Below are positions 47,853-57,778 of a stretch of 64,000 nt of DNA, in pieces; position 1 is the stretch's first letter; every line of letters starts with the position of its first letter. A model generated the notes under the pieces. It saw only the letters and a program-made list of their open reading frames with translations, was not told where the DNA came from and did not search any database. This stretch comes from Ponticoccus litoralis. GTDB taxonomy: Bacteria; Pseudomonadota; Alphaproteobacteria; Rhodobacterales; Rhodobacteraceae. Location: positions 868,001 through 932,000 of the forward strand of contig NZ_JBDNCH010000002.1 of the NCBI RefSeq assembly GCF_039769985.1, in the 5' to 3' direction. A program made the translations under genes and the position numbers.

Positions 47853-47875
47853 ACCTTTCCGGGATCGTGAGACGA

Positions 47876-47910
47876 GGGCGCCCTGCCGATGCGGGGCGCC
47901 TTTTTTTCGT
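47876..47910 (+). terminator. ppaC: Terminator of the pyrophosphatase gene
   Basis: GGGCGCCC-TGCCGAT-GCGGGGCGCC followed by seven T residues, about 25 bp after the stop. Confidence 0.9.
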
Positions 47911-47917
47911 TCCCGTC

Positions 47918-47976
47918 GGAGGGGCTCTGCCCCCGGCCTTCGGCCTCCCCGGGATATTTCGGGACAGAAGAAAACC
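47918..47976. repeat. Family 3 repeat after the pyrophosphatase
   Basis: GAGGGGCTCTGCCCCC hairpin, then GGGATATTTCGGGACAGAAG, a variant of the core. Confidence 0.65.
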
Positions 47977-48009
47977 GGGGCCCGTGGTCAGGAAAACGGG
48001 GGCCCGGGG

Positions 48010-48714
48010 TCAGGGCGCCCGGAACGGCAGCGGCGTGCCGAGGGTGACGCCCTGCGGCGTGATCCGGCAGCCGAAGGCGAGGACTTCGACGCCTGCGGCC
48101 TGCGCCTGCGTGAAGGCGCGCGCGTAGGCGGGGTCGAGGTCGGCGGCGAGGGTGACGGCGGTGATGTCGGTGCGCTGCACGAGGTAGAGCATCACGGCGC
48201 GGGCGCCCTGCCCCGCCACCTGCGCCAGTTCCGCAAGGTGCTTGGCGCCCCGCGCGGTCACGCTGTCGGGAAACTCGGCAAGGCCGGGGGTGCGGGACAG
48301 CGTGACCGATTTGACCTCGACATAGGCCTCGGGGCCGCCGCCCGTCAGCAGGAAGTCGATGCGGCTGTTCCGGCCGTATTTCACCTCGGGGCGGACCAGG
48401 TCGTAGCCCTGCAGGCCCGGCACCTCTCCGGCCATCAGCGCGGCCTTCAGCATCCGATTGGGCACGCCGGTGTCGACGCCGGTGAAATGCCCGCCCGGAT
48501 GTTCGACCAGCCGCCAGGCCCATTTCAGCTTTTTCTTCGGGTCGTCGTTGGGCTCCAGCCAGATGCGCTGCCCCTCGTCCTTCAGCCCCAGCATGGAGCC
48601 GGGGTTGGCCACATGGGCCGTGACCTCGCGCCCGTCGTCCAGAAGACAGTCGGCGAGGAAGCGTTTGTAGCGGCGGATCAGCCGCGCGGGCACCAGATCG
48701 GTTTGAAAGCGCAT
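48010..48714 (-). CDS. sfsA: DNA/RNA nuclease SfsA
   Basis: A 234-residue SfsA, reported to be a DNA-binding protein with nuclease-like fold (sugar fermentation stimulation). ARLIRRYKRFLADCLLDDG, VTAHVANPGSMLGL, and EVKSVTLS with catalytic residues of a PD-(D/E)XK-like fold. It is divergent from cinA by 45 bp. Function in this organism is unclear. Confidence 0.94.
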   Translation of the reverse strand: MRFQTDLVPARLIRRYKRFLADCLLDDGREVTAHVANPGSMLGLKDEGQRIWLEPNDDPKKKLKWAWRLVEHPGGHFTGVDTGVPNRMLKAALMAGEVPGLQGYDLVRPEVKYGRNSRIDFLLTGGGPEAYVEVKSVTLSRTPGLAEFPDSVTARGAKHLAELAQVAGQGARAVMLYLVQRTDITAVTLAADLDPAYARAFTQAQAAGVEVLAFGCRITPQGVTLGTPLPFRAP

Positions 48715-48759
48715 GGCCCCGGCCCTATACCGTAACGCATCCAAGGCCAAGGAGCCGCC

Positions 48760-49491
48760 ATGCCCAACCCGACCGCCGCCATGCTTGTCATCGGGGACGA
48801 GATCCTCTCTGGCCGGACCCGCGATTCCAACATGCATTTTCTCGCGCAAGAGTTCACCAAGCACGGGATCGACCTGCGCGAGGCGCGCATGGTGTCCGAC
48901 GACCATGCCGCCATCGTGGGCGCGCTGAACGCTCTGCGCGCGCAATACGATACCGTCGTCACCTCGGGCGGGATCGGGCCGACCCATGACGACATCACCG
49001 CCGACGCGGTGGCCGAGGCCTTCGGCGTCTCGATCGGCATCCGCGACGACGCCCGCGCGCTGTTGCAGGCGCATTACGACCGGCAGGGGTCCGAATTCAA
49101 CGCCGCCCGCCAGCGCATGGCGCGCATCCCCGACACCGCCATCCTGATCGAGAACCCGGTCAGCATCGCGCCCGGCTTCACCATCGGCAACGTGCATGTC
49201 ATGGCCGGGGTGCCCGCGGTCTTTCAGGCCATGGTGGCCAGCGTCCTGCCGACCCTGACCGGGGGCGAGCCGCTGCTGTCGCAGACCCTGCGCATCCAGC
49301 GCGGCGAGGGCGATATCGCCGGACCGCTGTCCGCGCTGGCGGCGGAATTCGACGATCTTCAGTTCGGCTCCTACCCGTTCCAGAAGGACGGCGTCTACGG
49401 CGCCAACGTGGTCTGCCGCGGCACCGACGGGGCGCGCATCGACGCCGCGATGACACGGCTTGCGGCGCTTTTCCCGGACGCCCGGGCGTAA
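48760..49491 (+). CDS. CinA-like molybdopterin-binding domain protein
   Basis: A 243-residue MoCF-biosynthesis-type protein corresponding to the N-terminal half of CinA. MLVIGDEILSGRTRDSN and TSGGIGPTHDDITAD are the nucleotide/pterin-binding motifs. It lacks the C-terminal deamidase domain of full-length CinA. The two neighbouring genes run downstream with small gaps, suggesting an operon with the acetyltransferase and AhpD-like gene. Confidence 0.9.
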   Translation: MPNPTAAMLVIGDEILSGRTRDSNMHFLAQEFTKHGIDLREARMVSDDHAAIVGALNALRAQYDTVVTSGGIGPTHDDITADAVAEAFGVSIGIRDDARALLQAHYDRQGSEFNAARQRMARIPDTAILIENPVSIAPGFTIGNVHVMAGVPAVFQAMVASVLPTLTGGEPLLSQTLRIQRGEGDIAGPLSALAAEFDDLQFGSYPFQKDGVYGANVVCRGTDGARIDAAMTRLAALFPDARA

Positions 49492-49555
49492 CCCGATGGA
49501 CAGCGGCGCGCGGGCGTCCCATAACCGGAGGGACCGCCCCAGTGACCCGGTGACC

Positions 49556-50296
49556 ATGCCCGCCGAGACCCGCCGCCTTTTCGACGCAATACAGGCCACA
49601 TGGCCCGCCGCCAGCCTTGTCGAGGCCGGGCCGTGGACGCTGCGCGAGGGCCGAGGCGGCGGCAAGCGGGTCTCTGCCGCGACGGCCCGGGCCGCGTGGC
49701 AGGCCGACGATCTCGGCGCCGCCGAGAAGGCCATGCAGCTGATGGGCCAGCCGCCGCTTTTCCAGATCCGTCCGGGCGACGAGGCGCTGGACAGCGCCCT
49801 TGCCAGTGCCGGATACACCCTGACCGACCCCACCGACATCCGCATCGCCCCCATCGAGGCGCTCTGCGACAAGCGCCTGCCCCGGGTCTGCGCCTTCACC
49901 ATCTGGGAGCCGCTGGCGATCATGCGCGAGCTGTGGCAGGAGGCCGGCATCGGCGAGGGCCGCCAGCGCGTCATGAACCGCGTGACGGGGCCGAAGACCG
50001 GCCTGTTCGGGCGGGTCAGCGACAGCCCCGCGGGCGCCGGATTCTGCGCCATCCACGACGGCCTTGCCATGGTGCATGCGCTGGAGGTCGCGCCCGCCCA
50101 TCGCGGCAAGGGCCTGGGCGGCTGGATGATGCGCAGCGCCGCGCTTTGGGCCCGCGACCACGGCGCGACCGAGATCGCCGCTTTGGTAACGCAGGCAAAC
50201 GACCGCGCGGCGGGGCTTTACGACAGCTTGAACATGGCGCGCGCCGGGCACTACCATTACCGCATCCTGAAGGACGCAGACAGAGAGACCCCGTGA
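49556..50296 (+). CDS. GNAT family acetyltransferase
   Basis: A 246-residue protein starting MPAETRRLFDAIQATW. The acetyl-CoA-binding core is VHALEVAPAHRGKGLGGWMMRSAALWARDHGATE, with the RxxGxG motif (RGKGLG), then a C-terminal AGLYDSLNM. Substrate unknown. The stop overlaps the start of the AhpD-like gene (GTGA). A weaker start at 49496 is possible. Confidence 0.88.
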   Translation: MPAETRRLFDAIQATWPAASLVEAGPWTLREGRGGGKRVSAATARAAWQADDLGAAEKAMQLMGQPPLFQIRPGDEALDSALASAGYTLTDPTDIRIAPIEALCDKRLPRVCAFTIWEPLAIMRELWQEAGIGEGRQRVMNRVTGPKTGLFGRVSDSPAGAGFCAIHDGLAMVHALEVAPAHRGKGLGGWMMRSAALWARDHGATEIAALVTQANDRAAGLYDSLNMARAGHYHYRILKDADRETP

Positions 50297-50865
50297 CCGA
50301 CGACACCCTTCCCACCGCGCTGAACCTGCCGATGGTCGACCCGCTGCCCGAGCCGACGCAGAAATTCTTCGACATCTGTCAGGACAAGCTGGGCATGGTC
50401 CCCAATGTCCTGAAGGCCCATGCCTTCGACATCGACAAGCTGAACGCCTTCTCGGGCCTCTACAACGAGCTGATGCTGGCGGACAGCGGGCTGAGCAAGC
50501 TGGAACGCGAGATGATCGCCGTTGTCGTCTCTTCCGTGAACCGCTGCTATTATTGCCTGACCGCCCATGGCGCCGCCGTGCGCGAATTGTCGGGTGACCC
50601 GAAGCTGGGCGAGATGCTGGTGATGAACTGGCGCGTCGCGGACCTGAAACACCGGCAGCGCGCCATGCTGAACTTTGCCGAGAAGATGACGAAGAACAGC
50701 GCGGAGATCGGCGAATACGACCGCGAATCCCTGCGCGACGCGGGCTTTTCCGAGCGCGACATCTGGGACATCGCCAATGTCGCGGGCTTCTTCAACATGA
50801 GCAACCGCGTGGCGTCGGCCACCGATATGCGACCGAATGACGACTATCACGCGCAGGCGCGCTAG
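50293..50865 (+). CDS. AhpD/carboxymuconolactone-decarboxylase-like peroxidase-related protein
   Basis: A 190-residue AhpD-fold protein with redox motif CYYCLTAHG (CxxC followed by His), the AhpD active site. GTG start overlaps the acetyltransferase stop. It resembles 'peroxidase-related enzyme' proteins and is likely cytosolic. It overlaps the OmpA-like gene by 29 bp. Confidence 0.88.
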   Translation: MTDDTLPTALNLPMVDPLPEPTQKFFDICQDKLGMVPNVLKAHAFDIDKLNAFSGLYNELMLADSGLSKLEREMIAVVVSSVNRCYYCLTAHGAAVRELSGDPKLGEMLVMNWRVADLKHRQRAMLNFAEKMTKNSAEIGEYDRESLRDAGFSERDIWDIANVAGFFNMSNRVASATDMRPNDDYHAQAR

Positions 50866-51774
50866 GGCCTTCGCGCTCTGCGCCGTCATGGCGGGCGGCG
50901 CCGCCGCGCAGGACCTGCCCCTGCCCGAAGGCGCGGAACGGGGCTTTGCCACCGTGCAGGACCCGGGCGCCTATGCCCTGCCCACGGGGCCCTTTGCGGA
51001 CGGCGCCCTGCCGGTGCGCCGCGCCGAGGGCCGTGTCAGCGTCGAGGCCTGGCAGATCCCCGGCGCCGAGCGCACGCCCTTCCAGCTGGCCGCGCCGATC
51101 CGCGACACGCTGCGGGCCTCGGGCTTTGAAATCCTGCTGGACTGTCCGGCACGGGCCTGCGGCGGCTTCGACTTCCGCTTTGCCACACTGGTGCTGCCGC
51201 CGCCCGAGATGTTCGTCAGCCTCTCGGCCTATCACTTCGTTTCGGCCCTTGCGCCGGACGGGCGCGCCGTCTCGGTCCTGGCCAGCCGCGACAGCGCCAT
51301 GAGCTACGTCCAGATCATCCGCGTCGGCGCCGAGGCCAGCGCCACCCCCGGCACCGCCCCCTGTCGCCGCGCCCGCCGCGCCCGCTGGGCACGCCCGGCG
51401 ATATCCCCGGCCAGCTGGAACAGCAGGGCTTTGCCGTGCTGTCGGACGTGGTCTTTGCCTTCGGGTCCTCGGAACTGGGCACCGAAGAGATCGCCTCGCT
51501 GGACGCGATCGCCGACTGGCTGGCCCTGAACCCGAACCGCAAGGTGCTGATCGTGGGCCATACCGATGCCACCGGCTCTCTCGATGCCAACCGCGCCGTA
51601 TCGCTGAGCCGCGCCCAATCCGCCGTCCGCTACCTGCGCGAGCGCCGCGGCACCAACCCGGCGCAGATCGCGGCAGAGGGTGCGGGCTACATGGCCCCGG
51701 TCGCCAGCAACCTCACCCCCGAGGGGCGCGAGGCCAACCGCCGGGTCGAGGCGGTGCTACTGTCCACCGAGTAG
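50837..51774 (+). CDS. OmpA family protein, frameshifted near 51357
   Basis: About 310 residues: signal MTTITRRRARAFALCAVMAGGAAAQ, a beta-rich middle with a conserved Cys pair (DCPARACGG), then an OmpA-like peptidoglycan-binding domain (VVFAFGSSELG, HTDATGSLDANRAVSLSRAQSAVRYL, GYMAPVASN) in a different frame. One or two bases are missing near 51357. It is an outer-membrane anchored or periplasmic protein. The start overlaps the preceding gene. Confidence 0.85.
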
Positions 51775-51797
51775 CCGGTGACGCCGCGTGGTATGAC

Positions 51798-51839
51798 GCC
51801 CGGCCTTCCCCGTGAAAACCCCCGAAGGGAGGGCCGGGC
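51798..51839. terminator. Hairpin after the OmpA-like gene
   Basis: GCCCGGCCTTCCC / GGGAGGGCCGGGC inverted repeat, without a T run, downstream of the OmpA-like stop. Possible terminator or regulatory element. Confidence 0.4.
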
Positions 51840-51994
51840 ATGGGCGCCCCGGCTGTGGCAGCGGCCCCGTTAACGCTGTGGCAGGATTTGACCTGACCGA
51901 CCCTGTCCATCCGGTTTATGACAGATTTGAACCACTTTCGAAGGACCGGCGGAACCCGGATCACTCGGGCGAGGACAGGACCAAGGAGGCCCCG

Positions 51995-52390
51995 ATGCGC
52001 AGGCGCAGCGTTCCCGAACAGGCATACCGGACCCTCGGGGTCTCGCGCCTTGACGATTTCGCCACCATCCGCCGCACCTGGCTGAAGCGGGTCCGCGCGC
52101 TCTATCCCCGCGTGCTGCATGGCGACGGGACAGAGGCGGCGACGCGGGAACTGGCGGCGCTGAACGACGCCTACGACGCCATGCGCCGGCACCGGCCATT
52201 GCCTGAAGCCGCAACAAGGACGCCCGCCGCGCCGCCCCGTCCGCAGCCACACCCGCAGCCGCCTCGCCCGGACAGCGCCCCTTCTCTGGCGGCCTTGCAG
52301 CAGGCCGCCCCGCGCGAGGCGCTCGACCGCTTCGCCAGCGCGCGTGACGTCTTTGCCCGCGACGGCGCCCGGACCCTGCGCCACGCCTGA
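51995..52390 (+). CDS. J-domain-like protein lacking HPD
   Basis: A 131-residue protein. The N-terminal 70 residues (AYRTLGVSRLDDFATIRRTWLKRVRALYPRVLHGD...ELAALNDAYDAMRRHR) follow the helix pattern of a J domain but have YPR where DnaJ has HPD, so stimulation of DnaK is doubtful. The C-terminus is Pro-rich. ATG 51995 has AAGGAGG upstream. Function unknown. Confidence 0.75.
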   Translation: MRRRSVPEQAYRTLGVSRLDDFATIRRTWLKRVRALYPRVLHGDGTEAATRELAALNDAYDAMRRHRPLPEAATRTPAAPPRPQPHPQPPRPDSAPSLAALQQAAPREALDRFASARDVFARDGARTLRHA

Positions 52391-52400
52391 CCAGCCAAAC

Positions 52401-52430
52401 AGAAGAAACCCCGGCACGGCGGCCGGGGGT
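52401..52430 (-). terminator. Terminator between the J-like and LysR genes
   Basis: On the minus strand CCCCGGC-CGCCGT-GCCGGGG is followed by TTTCTTCTGTTT, after the LysR stop. It separates convergent genes. Confidence 0.75.
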
Positions 52431-52475
52431 CAAGGTGTCCCTGAACAGGGCGGGGGAATTCAGTGACTGCGGGGG

Positions 52476-53385
52476 CTATTCCCACTTGTGCGGGCCTTTC
52501 TCGGCAAAGGCATGCACAAGGAAATCGATGAAGGCGCGCACCTTGGGCTGGGTGAAACGGCCCGGCGGATAGACCGCGTAGATGCCCTGTGTCTCGACCG
52601 GCAGATCGGGGATCGCATCCTCGACCAGCCCGGCCTCCATCGCCTCGGCGTAAAGGTAAGAGGGCAGATAGGCGATTCCCAGACCCGCGATGCAGGCGTT
52701 CAGCAGCGACTGCCCGTCGTTGACCGTCAGCCAGCCCGCCGTGCGCACCTGGCGCTTTTCGCCCGAGGGCGCGGTCAGCTTCCAGACGTTGCCTGAGGAT
52801 TGGTTGGAATAGTGCAAGAGCTTATGCGCGTTCAGGTCGTCGATCCGCCCGGGCCGCCCGTATTTCTGAAAGTACGAGGGCGCGGCGATCATGCGCTTCG
52901 TGGTCTCTGTCAGCTTGCGGGCGCGCAGGGTGCTGTCCTCCAGCTCGCCGATGCGCACGGCCATGTCGAAGCCCTCGCTGATCAGTTCGACGTAGCGGTT
53001 GTTCAACACCATGTTGACGGTGATGTCGGGGAACTCGGCCGAGGAACTCGCCCAGCACCGGGCTCAGGTGGTTCACGCCGAAATCCGTGGCGACAGAGAT
53101 CCGCAGCAGCCCCGAGGGCGCCGATTGCATCGAGGTCACCAGCGCGTCCGCCTCTCCGGCGTCGTTCAGCACGCGCCGGGCGCGGTCGTAATAGGCCAGC
53201 CCGATCTCGGTCGGCGACACCCGCCGCGTCGTCCGGTTCAGAAGCCGGGCGCCCAGCCGCGCCTCCAGCGAGGACACGTGCTTGGACACCGCGGATTTGG
53301 AAATGCCCATCTTCTTGGCAGCGTCGGTGAAGCCGCCCTGATCCACCACCGTGGCAAAGGCCTCCATCTCGGTCAGTCGATCCAT
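52476..53385 (-). CDS. LysR family regulator, frameshifted near 53040
   Basis: About 302 residues. Residues 1-60 are the LysR helix-turn-helix (MDRLTEMEAFATVVDQGGFTDAAKKMGISKSAVSKHVSSLEARLG). The effector domain starts LLRISVATDFGVNHLSPVLGEF, where an extra base shifts the frame; the other frame carries FPDITVNMVLNNRYVELISEGFD to the stop. No target is evident; the divergent DUF4399 gene is the nearest candidate. It resembles the CrgA/DsdC-type group that acts on divergent neighbours. Confidence 0.88.
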
Positions 53386-53565
53386 GCCGGTCTCCTTCAA
53401 GTCGCGTCGTTGATCCCCTTGATGGTGCCGAACTGGGGCCACAGTTGGGCACGCGCCGGACAATACGACGGTATTTGCGCGCTCTGTTTAAGACAGGGAA
53501 ACGACCGGCGCCGTGCTAGACTGCGCGACACCGATGAAGACATCCATGCAAAGGAGGAGTTCCCC

Positions 53566-54015
53566 ATGCCGATCCGACCCTCGGCCGCCGCCACGGCAAT
53601 GGCCCTTGCCCTGCCCGTCTGGGCCCAGCAGGGCGGCCCGACCCCGTCCGCAGAGGGCGCCAGCGTCTATTTCGCGAATCTCTCCGATGGCGACAGGGTC
53701 AGCAGCCCGGTGACCATCGTCTTCGGCCTGAGGGGCATGGGCGTCGCCCCCGCCGGGACAGAGAAGGAGATGACCGGTCACCACCATCTTCTGATCGACC
53801 GCCCGCCGCTGGGCGAAGGCGAGGAGGGCGCCGGAGAGCTGATGAACGGCCTGCCCGCCGACGATCATCACCGCCACTTCGGCGGCGGCCAGACCGAGGT
53901 CACCGTCGAGCTCGATCCCGGGGAACACAGTCTGCAACTGGTTCTGGGCGACGCGGGCCATGTGCCGCACAGCACCCCGGTGATGTCCGAGGTCATCACC
54001 ATTATCGTCGAATGA
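53566..54015 (+). CDS. DUF4399 secreted protein
   Basis: A 149-residue periplasmic protein. Residues 1-22 (MPIRPSAAATAMALALPVWAQ) are a Sec signal; the mature part, VYFANLSDGDRVSSPVTIVFGLRGMGVAPAGTE...TGHHHLLID, is DUF4399. Two HHH/HHL clusters (GHHHLL, DDHHRHF) suggest metal binding. Its function is unknown. AAGGAGG precedes the ATG. It is divergent from the LysR gene and converges with the PfpI gene. Confidence 0.88.
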   Translation: MPIRPSAAATAMALALPVWAQQGGPTPSAEGASVYFANLSDGDRVSSPVTIVFGLRGMGVAPAGTEKEMTGHHHLLIDRPPLGEGEEGAGELMNGLPADDHHRHFGGGQTEVTVELDPGEHSLQLVLGDAGHVPHSTPVMSEVITIIVE

Positions 54016-54016
54016 C

Positions 54017-54054
54017 AAAAGGGGCGGCGCCGGGATGTCCCGGGCGCCGCCCCC
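54017..54054. terminator. Bidirectional terminator between DUF4399 and PfpI
   Basis: GGGGCGGCGCC / GGCGCCGCCCC stem with AAAA on the left, giving TTTT in the minus reading. It ends the PfpI gene and perhaps DUF4399. Confidence 0.75.
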
Positions 54055-54077
54055 GGCCCTTCCGGACCCGGCGCGCG

Positions 54078-54621
54078 TCAGGCTGCCTTCCTGTTGTGCC
54101 GGCCTTCCTCGATTTCCTCGACGATCTTCGACACGAAGTGTTTCAGGTCTTCGGGCTTGCGGCTGGTGACGATACCGCTGTCGCAGACCACGGGCTCGTC
54201 CATCCAGCGCCCGCCCGCCTTGACGATATCGGTCTTGACCGACTTGAATGAGGTCACCTCGCGCCCGGAGAGGATCCCGGCCTCGATCAGCACCCGGGGC
54301 CCGTGACAGATCTCGGCAATGACCCTGCCTTCCTTGGCAAAGGCCCGCACCAGCGCCAGCACCGGCTCTTCCACGCGCAGCAGGTCCGGGTTGATCTGGC
54401 CGCCGGGGATCACCACGCATCGTATTGGGCCGGATTGGCCTCCGCCTCACGGCCCCAGCCGTCACCCTCCCAGCCCCTGACGGGCTTGCCGCCCAGCGTG
54501 GCGACATGACCCTCTGCTCCCTGCGCGCGAAGCCGGTCACGGGGAAACTCCAGTTCCGATTGCGCCCCCCATGGGTCGAGAAGAAAAGGACTCTGGCTCT
54601 GGCGATCTTGCTCTTGTCCAA
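54078..54621 (-). CDS. DJ-1/PfpI family protein, frameshifted
   Basis: About 185 residues when joined. VIPGGQINPDLLRVEEPVLALVR, CHGPRVLIEAGILSGREVTSF (nucleophile Cys in ICHGP), and DEPVVCDSGIVTSRKPEDL are PfpI-like; the upstream part LRAQGAEGHVATLGGKPVRGWEGDGWGREAEANPAQYDA lies in a second frame and KIARARVLFFS in a third. Breaks are near 54415 and 54560. The start is a TTG at about 54621, uncertain. PfpI-like proteins are reported as deglycases or chaperones. Confidence 0.75.
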
Positions 54622-54689
54622 ATCGCCCTTCAGCCGGTTGCCTGCCAGATCAAGGCAAAGCCCGGGCCCGCGTTCCGGCGCGCCCCCGG

Positions 54690-54722
54690 GCCTCTTCTGT
54701 CCCGAAATATCCCCGCCGGAGG
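54690..54722. repeat. Family 3 repeat fragment
   Basis: CTCTTCTGTCCCGAAATATCCC matches the reverse of the variant at 47918-47976. It lies in the gap before fadH's stop. Confidence 0.6.
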
Positions 54723-54824
54723 CATCCCCGGCCCGCCGGCCCCGCCACCGCGCCGCCAAAGCGCCCTGTGGGACGGTGGGCGGGGCGCCTTTCGCGCCAG
54801 CGAAACAGCGCCCGCCCGCCGGAG

Positions 54825-56850
54825 CTAGAGCGCGGCGGCCAGCCGCACGCCCTGGTCGATCGCGCGCTTGGCGTCCAGTTCGGCGGCCACGTCGGCGCCG
54901 CCGATCACGTGACAGGCCACACCCTGCGCCTCCAGCGCATCGGCCAGCGACCGTTCGCTCACCTGCCCGGCGCAAAGCACCACGGTATCGCAGGCGATCA
55001 CCTCGGGCCGTTCGCGCGCCTCGCCATAGCTGACGTGCAGCCCGGCATCGTCGATGCGCTCGTAATTCACCCCGGACCGCATCTCGACCGCCTTCATCTT
55101 CAGCGCCGCGCGGTGGATCCAGCCGGTGGTCTTGCCCAGCCGCTTGCCCGGCTTCTCGGCTTTGCGCTGCAGCATGACCACGGCCCGCTCCGCCGCCTCC
55201 GGCTGTGGTCCTGCGGGTGCCAGCCCGCCACGCGCCGCTTCGGGATCGGTCACGCCCCATTCGCGCATCCAGTCCGGCAGGCTCTCGGTCGGGCTGTCGC
55301 CGGTCACCAGGTACTCGGACACGTCAAAGCCGATGCCCCCCGCACCGATCACCGCGACCCGCTTGCCGACCTCGGCGCCGTGCCGCAGCACATCCACGTA
55401 GCCCAGGACAGAGCCGTGATCCTGCCCCGGAATGCCCGGATCGCGCGGCAGCACGCCGGTCGCCACCACCACCGCGTCGAAGCCGCCCAGATCCCCGGCC
55501 TCCACCCGGCGGCCAAGCCGAAGCGTCACGCCCGCCGCCTCCAGCGCGGCCCGGAACCAGTCCACCAGCCCGTGGAATTCTTCCTTGCCCGGGATCACCT
55601 TGGCCATGTTCAGCTGCCCGCCGACCTCCTGCGCCGCATCGAACAGCGTCACCCGGTGCCCGCGCTCGGCAGCGGTGATCGCCGCCGCCATGCCCGCAGG
55701 CCCCGCCCCCACCACGGCGACACTCTTCGAGACCTCGGCAGGCGTCACAACCAGTTCCGTCTCGAAACCCGCCCGCGGGTTCACAAGGCAGGACGAGATC
55801 TTGCCACTGGAAGGTGTGATCCAGACAGGCCTGGTTGCAGGCGATGCAGGGGGCGATCAGGTCGGGCCGCCCGGCCTCTGCCTTGGCGACGAAGTCCGGA
55901 TCGGCGAGGAAGGGCCGCGCCATGGACACCATGTCGGCGCAGCCCTCGACCAGCACCTGCTCTGCCACCTCGGGCGTGTTGATCCGGTTCGAGGTGATCA
56001 GCGGGATGCCGACCTTGCCCATCAGCTTCTGCGTCACCCATGCGAAGGCCCGGCGCGGCACCGATGTGGCGATGGTCGGAACCCGCGCCTCGTGCCAGCC
56101 GATGCCGGTGTTGAGGATCGAGGCCCCCGCCGTCTCCACTGCCTGCGCCAGCCTCACCACCTCTTCGTGGGTCGAGCCATTGGGCACGAGGTCGATCATC
56201 GACAGCCGGTAGATCAGGATGAAATCGTCGCCCACCGCCTCGCGGACCCGGCGCACTACCTCGACCGGCAGGCGCATGCGGTTCTCGTAGGATCCGCCCC
56301 AGCGGTCCTCGCGCTTGTTGGTATGGGTCACAAGGAACTGGTTCAGGAAATAGCCCTCTGACCCCATGACCTCGACCCCGTCATACCCCGCCTCGCGGGC
56401 CCGGGCGGCGGCGGTGGCGATATCGGCGATCTGCTTCTCGATCCCCTCTTCGTCCAGGGCCACGGGCGGGAAGGGAGAGATCGGCGACTTCACCGGCGAG
56501 GGCGCCACGCAGTCGGGTCCGTAGGCATAGCGCCCGGCGTGCAGGATCTGCATGGCGATCTTGCCGCCACCCTCGTGAACCCGGTCGGTGACGATCCGGT
56601 GGTTGGCCACATCCTCGGGCGTATAGAGCCCGCAGGCCCCGGGAAAGACGCCGCCCTCGCGGTTCGGCGCGATGCCGCCCGTCACCATCAGGCCGACCCC
56701 GCCACGGGCACGGGTGGCGTAGAACTCGGCCACGCGGTTCCAGTCACCGCGCTCTTCGAGGTTGGTGTGCATCGATCCCATCAGGACCCGGTTCTTCAGC
56801 GTGGTGAAACCAAGATCCAGCGGAGCCAGAAGATGCGGATAGTGGGTCAT
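54825..56850 (-). CDS. fadH: 2,4-dienoyl-CoA reductase/NADH:flavin oxidoreductase, frameshifted at 55806
   Basis: About 675 residues. The FMN TIM barrel starts MTHYPHLLAPLDLGFTTLKNR and includes MQILHAGRYAY, EVMGSEGYFLNQFLV and YENRMRLPVEVV. The 4Fe-4S cysteines lie in CIACNQACLDHTF and, in the shifted frame, SSCLVNPRAG. Then a thioredoxin-reductase-like FAD/NADPH part follows (VAVVGAGPAGMAAAITAAERGH, VAVIGAGGIGFDV). An A inserted at 55806 breaks the frame. It removes double bonds at even positions during fatty-acid oxidation. No beta-oxidation gene is adjacent. Confidence 0.92.
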
Positions 56851-57000
56851 GTCATGTGCCTCCCTCGCGTCTGGGCGGACCCTTCCACGGCACCGGTGCG
56901 CTTGTCACCGCGAAACGTGACGTCACTGACCGGTGCAAGGGCGAGGAGGCCCCGCGACAGGCCCGCCGGGAAGGCCGGGCAGAGGGCGCGGCCCACCGCC
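56851..57000 (-). promoter_or_regulatory. Upstream region of fadH with TGACGTCA palindrome
   Basis: Just before fadH there are GTGACGTCAC (palindrome near 56918-56927), CACCGGTG-like palindromes and CGGTGACAAGCGCACCGG. These look like operator candidates for a FadR/TetR-type regulator. No promoter can be firmly placed. The 421-bp gap 56851-57271 has no gene. Confidence 0.4.
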
Positions 57001-57271
57001 CCGGCCCAGCAGGCCGACGGCCCGGCGGGCGATCCCATCGCCCGCGTCCCCCGACTTGCACCGGCAAGCGTTTCGGCAGCCTGCCGGTTTCGACGGTCCG
57101 AAACGGCGCCGCGACACTCGCAGCCGCGCGCCCGCCGGAAGGCAGGCACCGGACCGGATTTCAGCGCCGGGCTACTCGGCCCCGGCGCCCGGAAACCGGC
57201 CACCCGCTCGCCGGCAGCGCCAGCGGCCCCCTTATCGCACCCGCAGGGCCCGCACCGCCCCGCGCGGGCGC

Positions 57272-57778
57272 CTATTCCGCCGCGTCGCGCTTTGGCAGAA
57301 CCCAGTCCGCGCGCGGGAAATGGCAGGTATAGCCGCCCGGATAGCGTTGCAGGTAGTCCTGATGCTCGGGCTCGGCCTGCCAGAAATCGCCCACCGGCTC
57401 GACCTCTGTCACCACCTTGCCGGGCCAGAGGCCGGAGGCCTCGACATCGGCAATCGTGTCCAGCGCAACCTGCCGCTGGTCTTCGTCGACGTAGTAGATC
57501 GCCGAGCGGTAGGACAGCCCCAGATCGTTGCCCTGCCGGTTCAGCGTGGTCGGGTCGTGGATCTGGAAGAAGAACTCCAGCAGGCGGCGGTAGGTGATGC
57601 GCTCGGGGTCGTAGAGGATCTCGATCCCCTCCGCGTGGGTCCCGTGGTTGCGATAGGTCGCGTTGGGCACGTCGCCCCCGGTATAGCCGACGCAGGTCGC
57701 CTCGACCCCCGGCAGCTTGCGGATCAGCTCTTCCATGCCCCAGAAGCAGCCCCCGGCCAGAACGGCACGTTTGGTCAT
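57272..57778 (-). CDS. msrA: Peptide-methionine (S)-S-oxide reductase
   Basis: A 168-residue enzyme reducing S-epimers of Met sulfoxide. The catalytic GCFWG motif (Cys11) is followed by GYTGG, YRNHGTHAEGIEILYDP, and FFQIHDPTT. It overlaps msrB by four bases; the pair forms an oxidative-repair operon. Length is typical. Confidence 0.95.
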   Translation of the reverse strand: MTKRAVLAGGCFWGMEELIRKLPGVEATCVGYTGGDVPNATYRNHGTHAEGIEILYDPERITYRRLLEFFFQIHDPTTLNRQGNDLGLSYRSAIYYVDEDQRQVALDTIADVEASGLWPGKVVTEVEPVGDFWQAEPEHQDYLQRYPGGYTCHFPRADWVLPKRDAAE

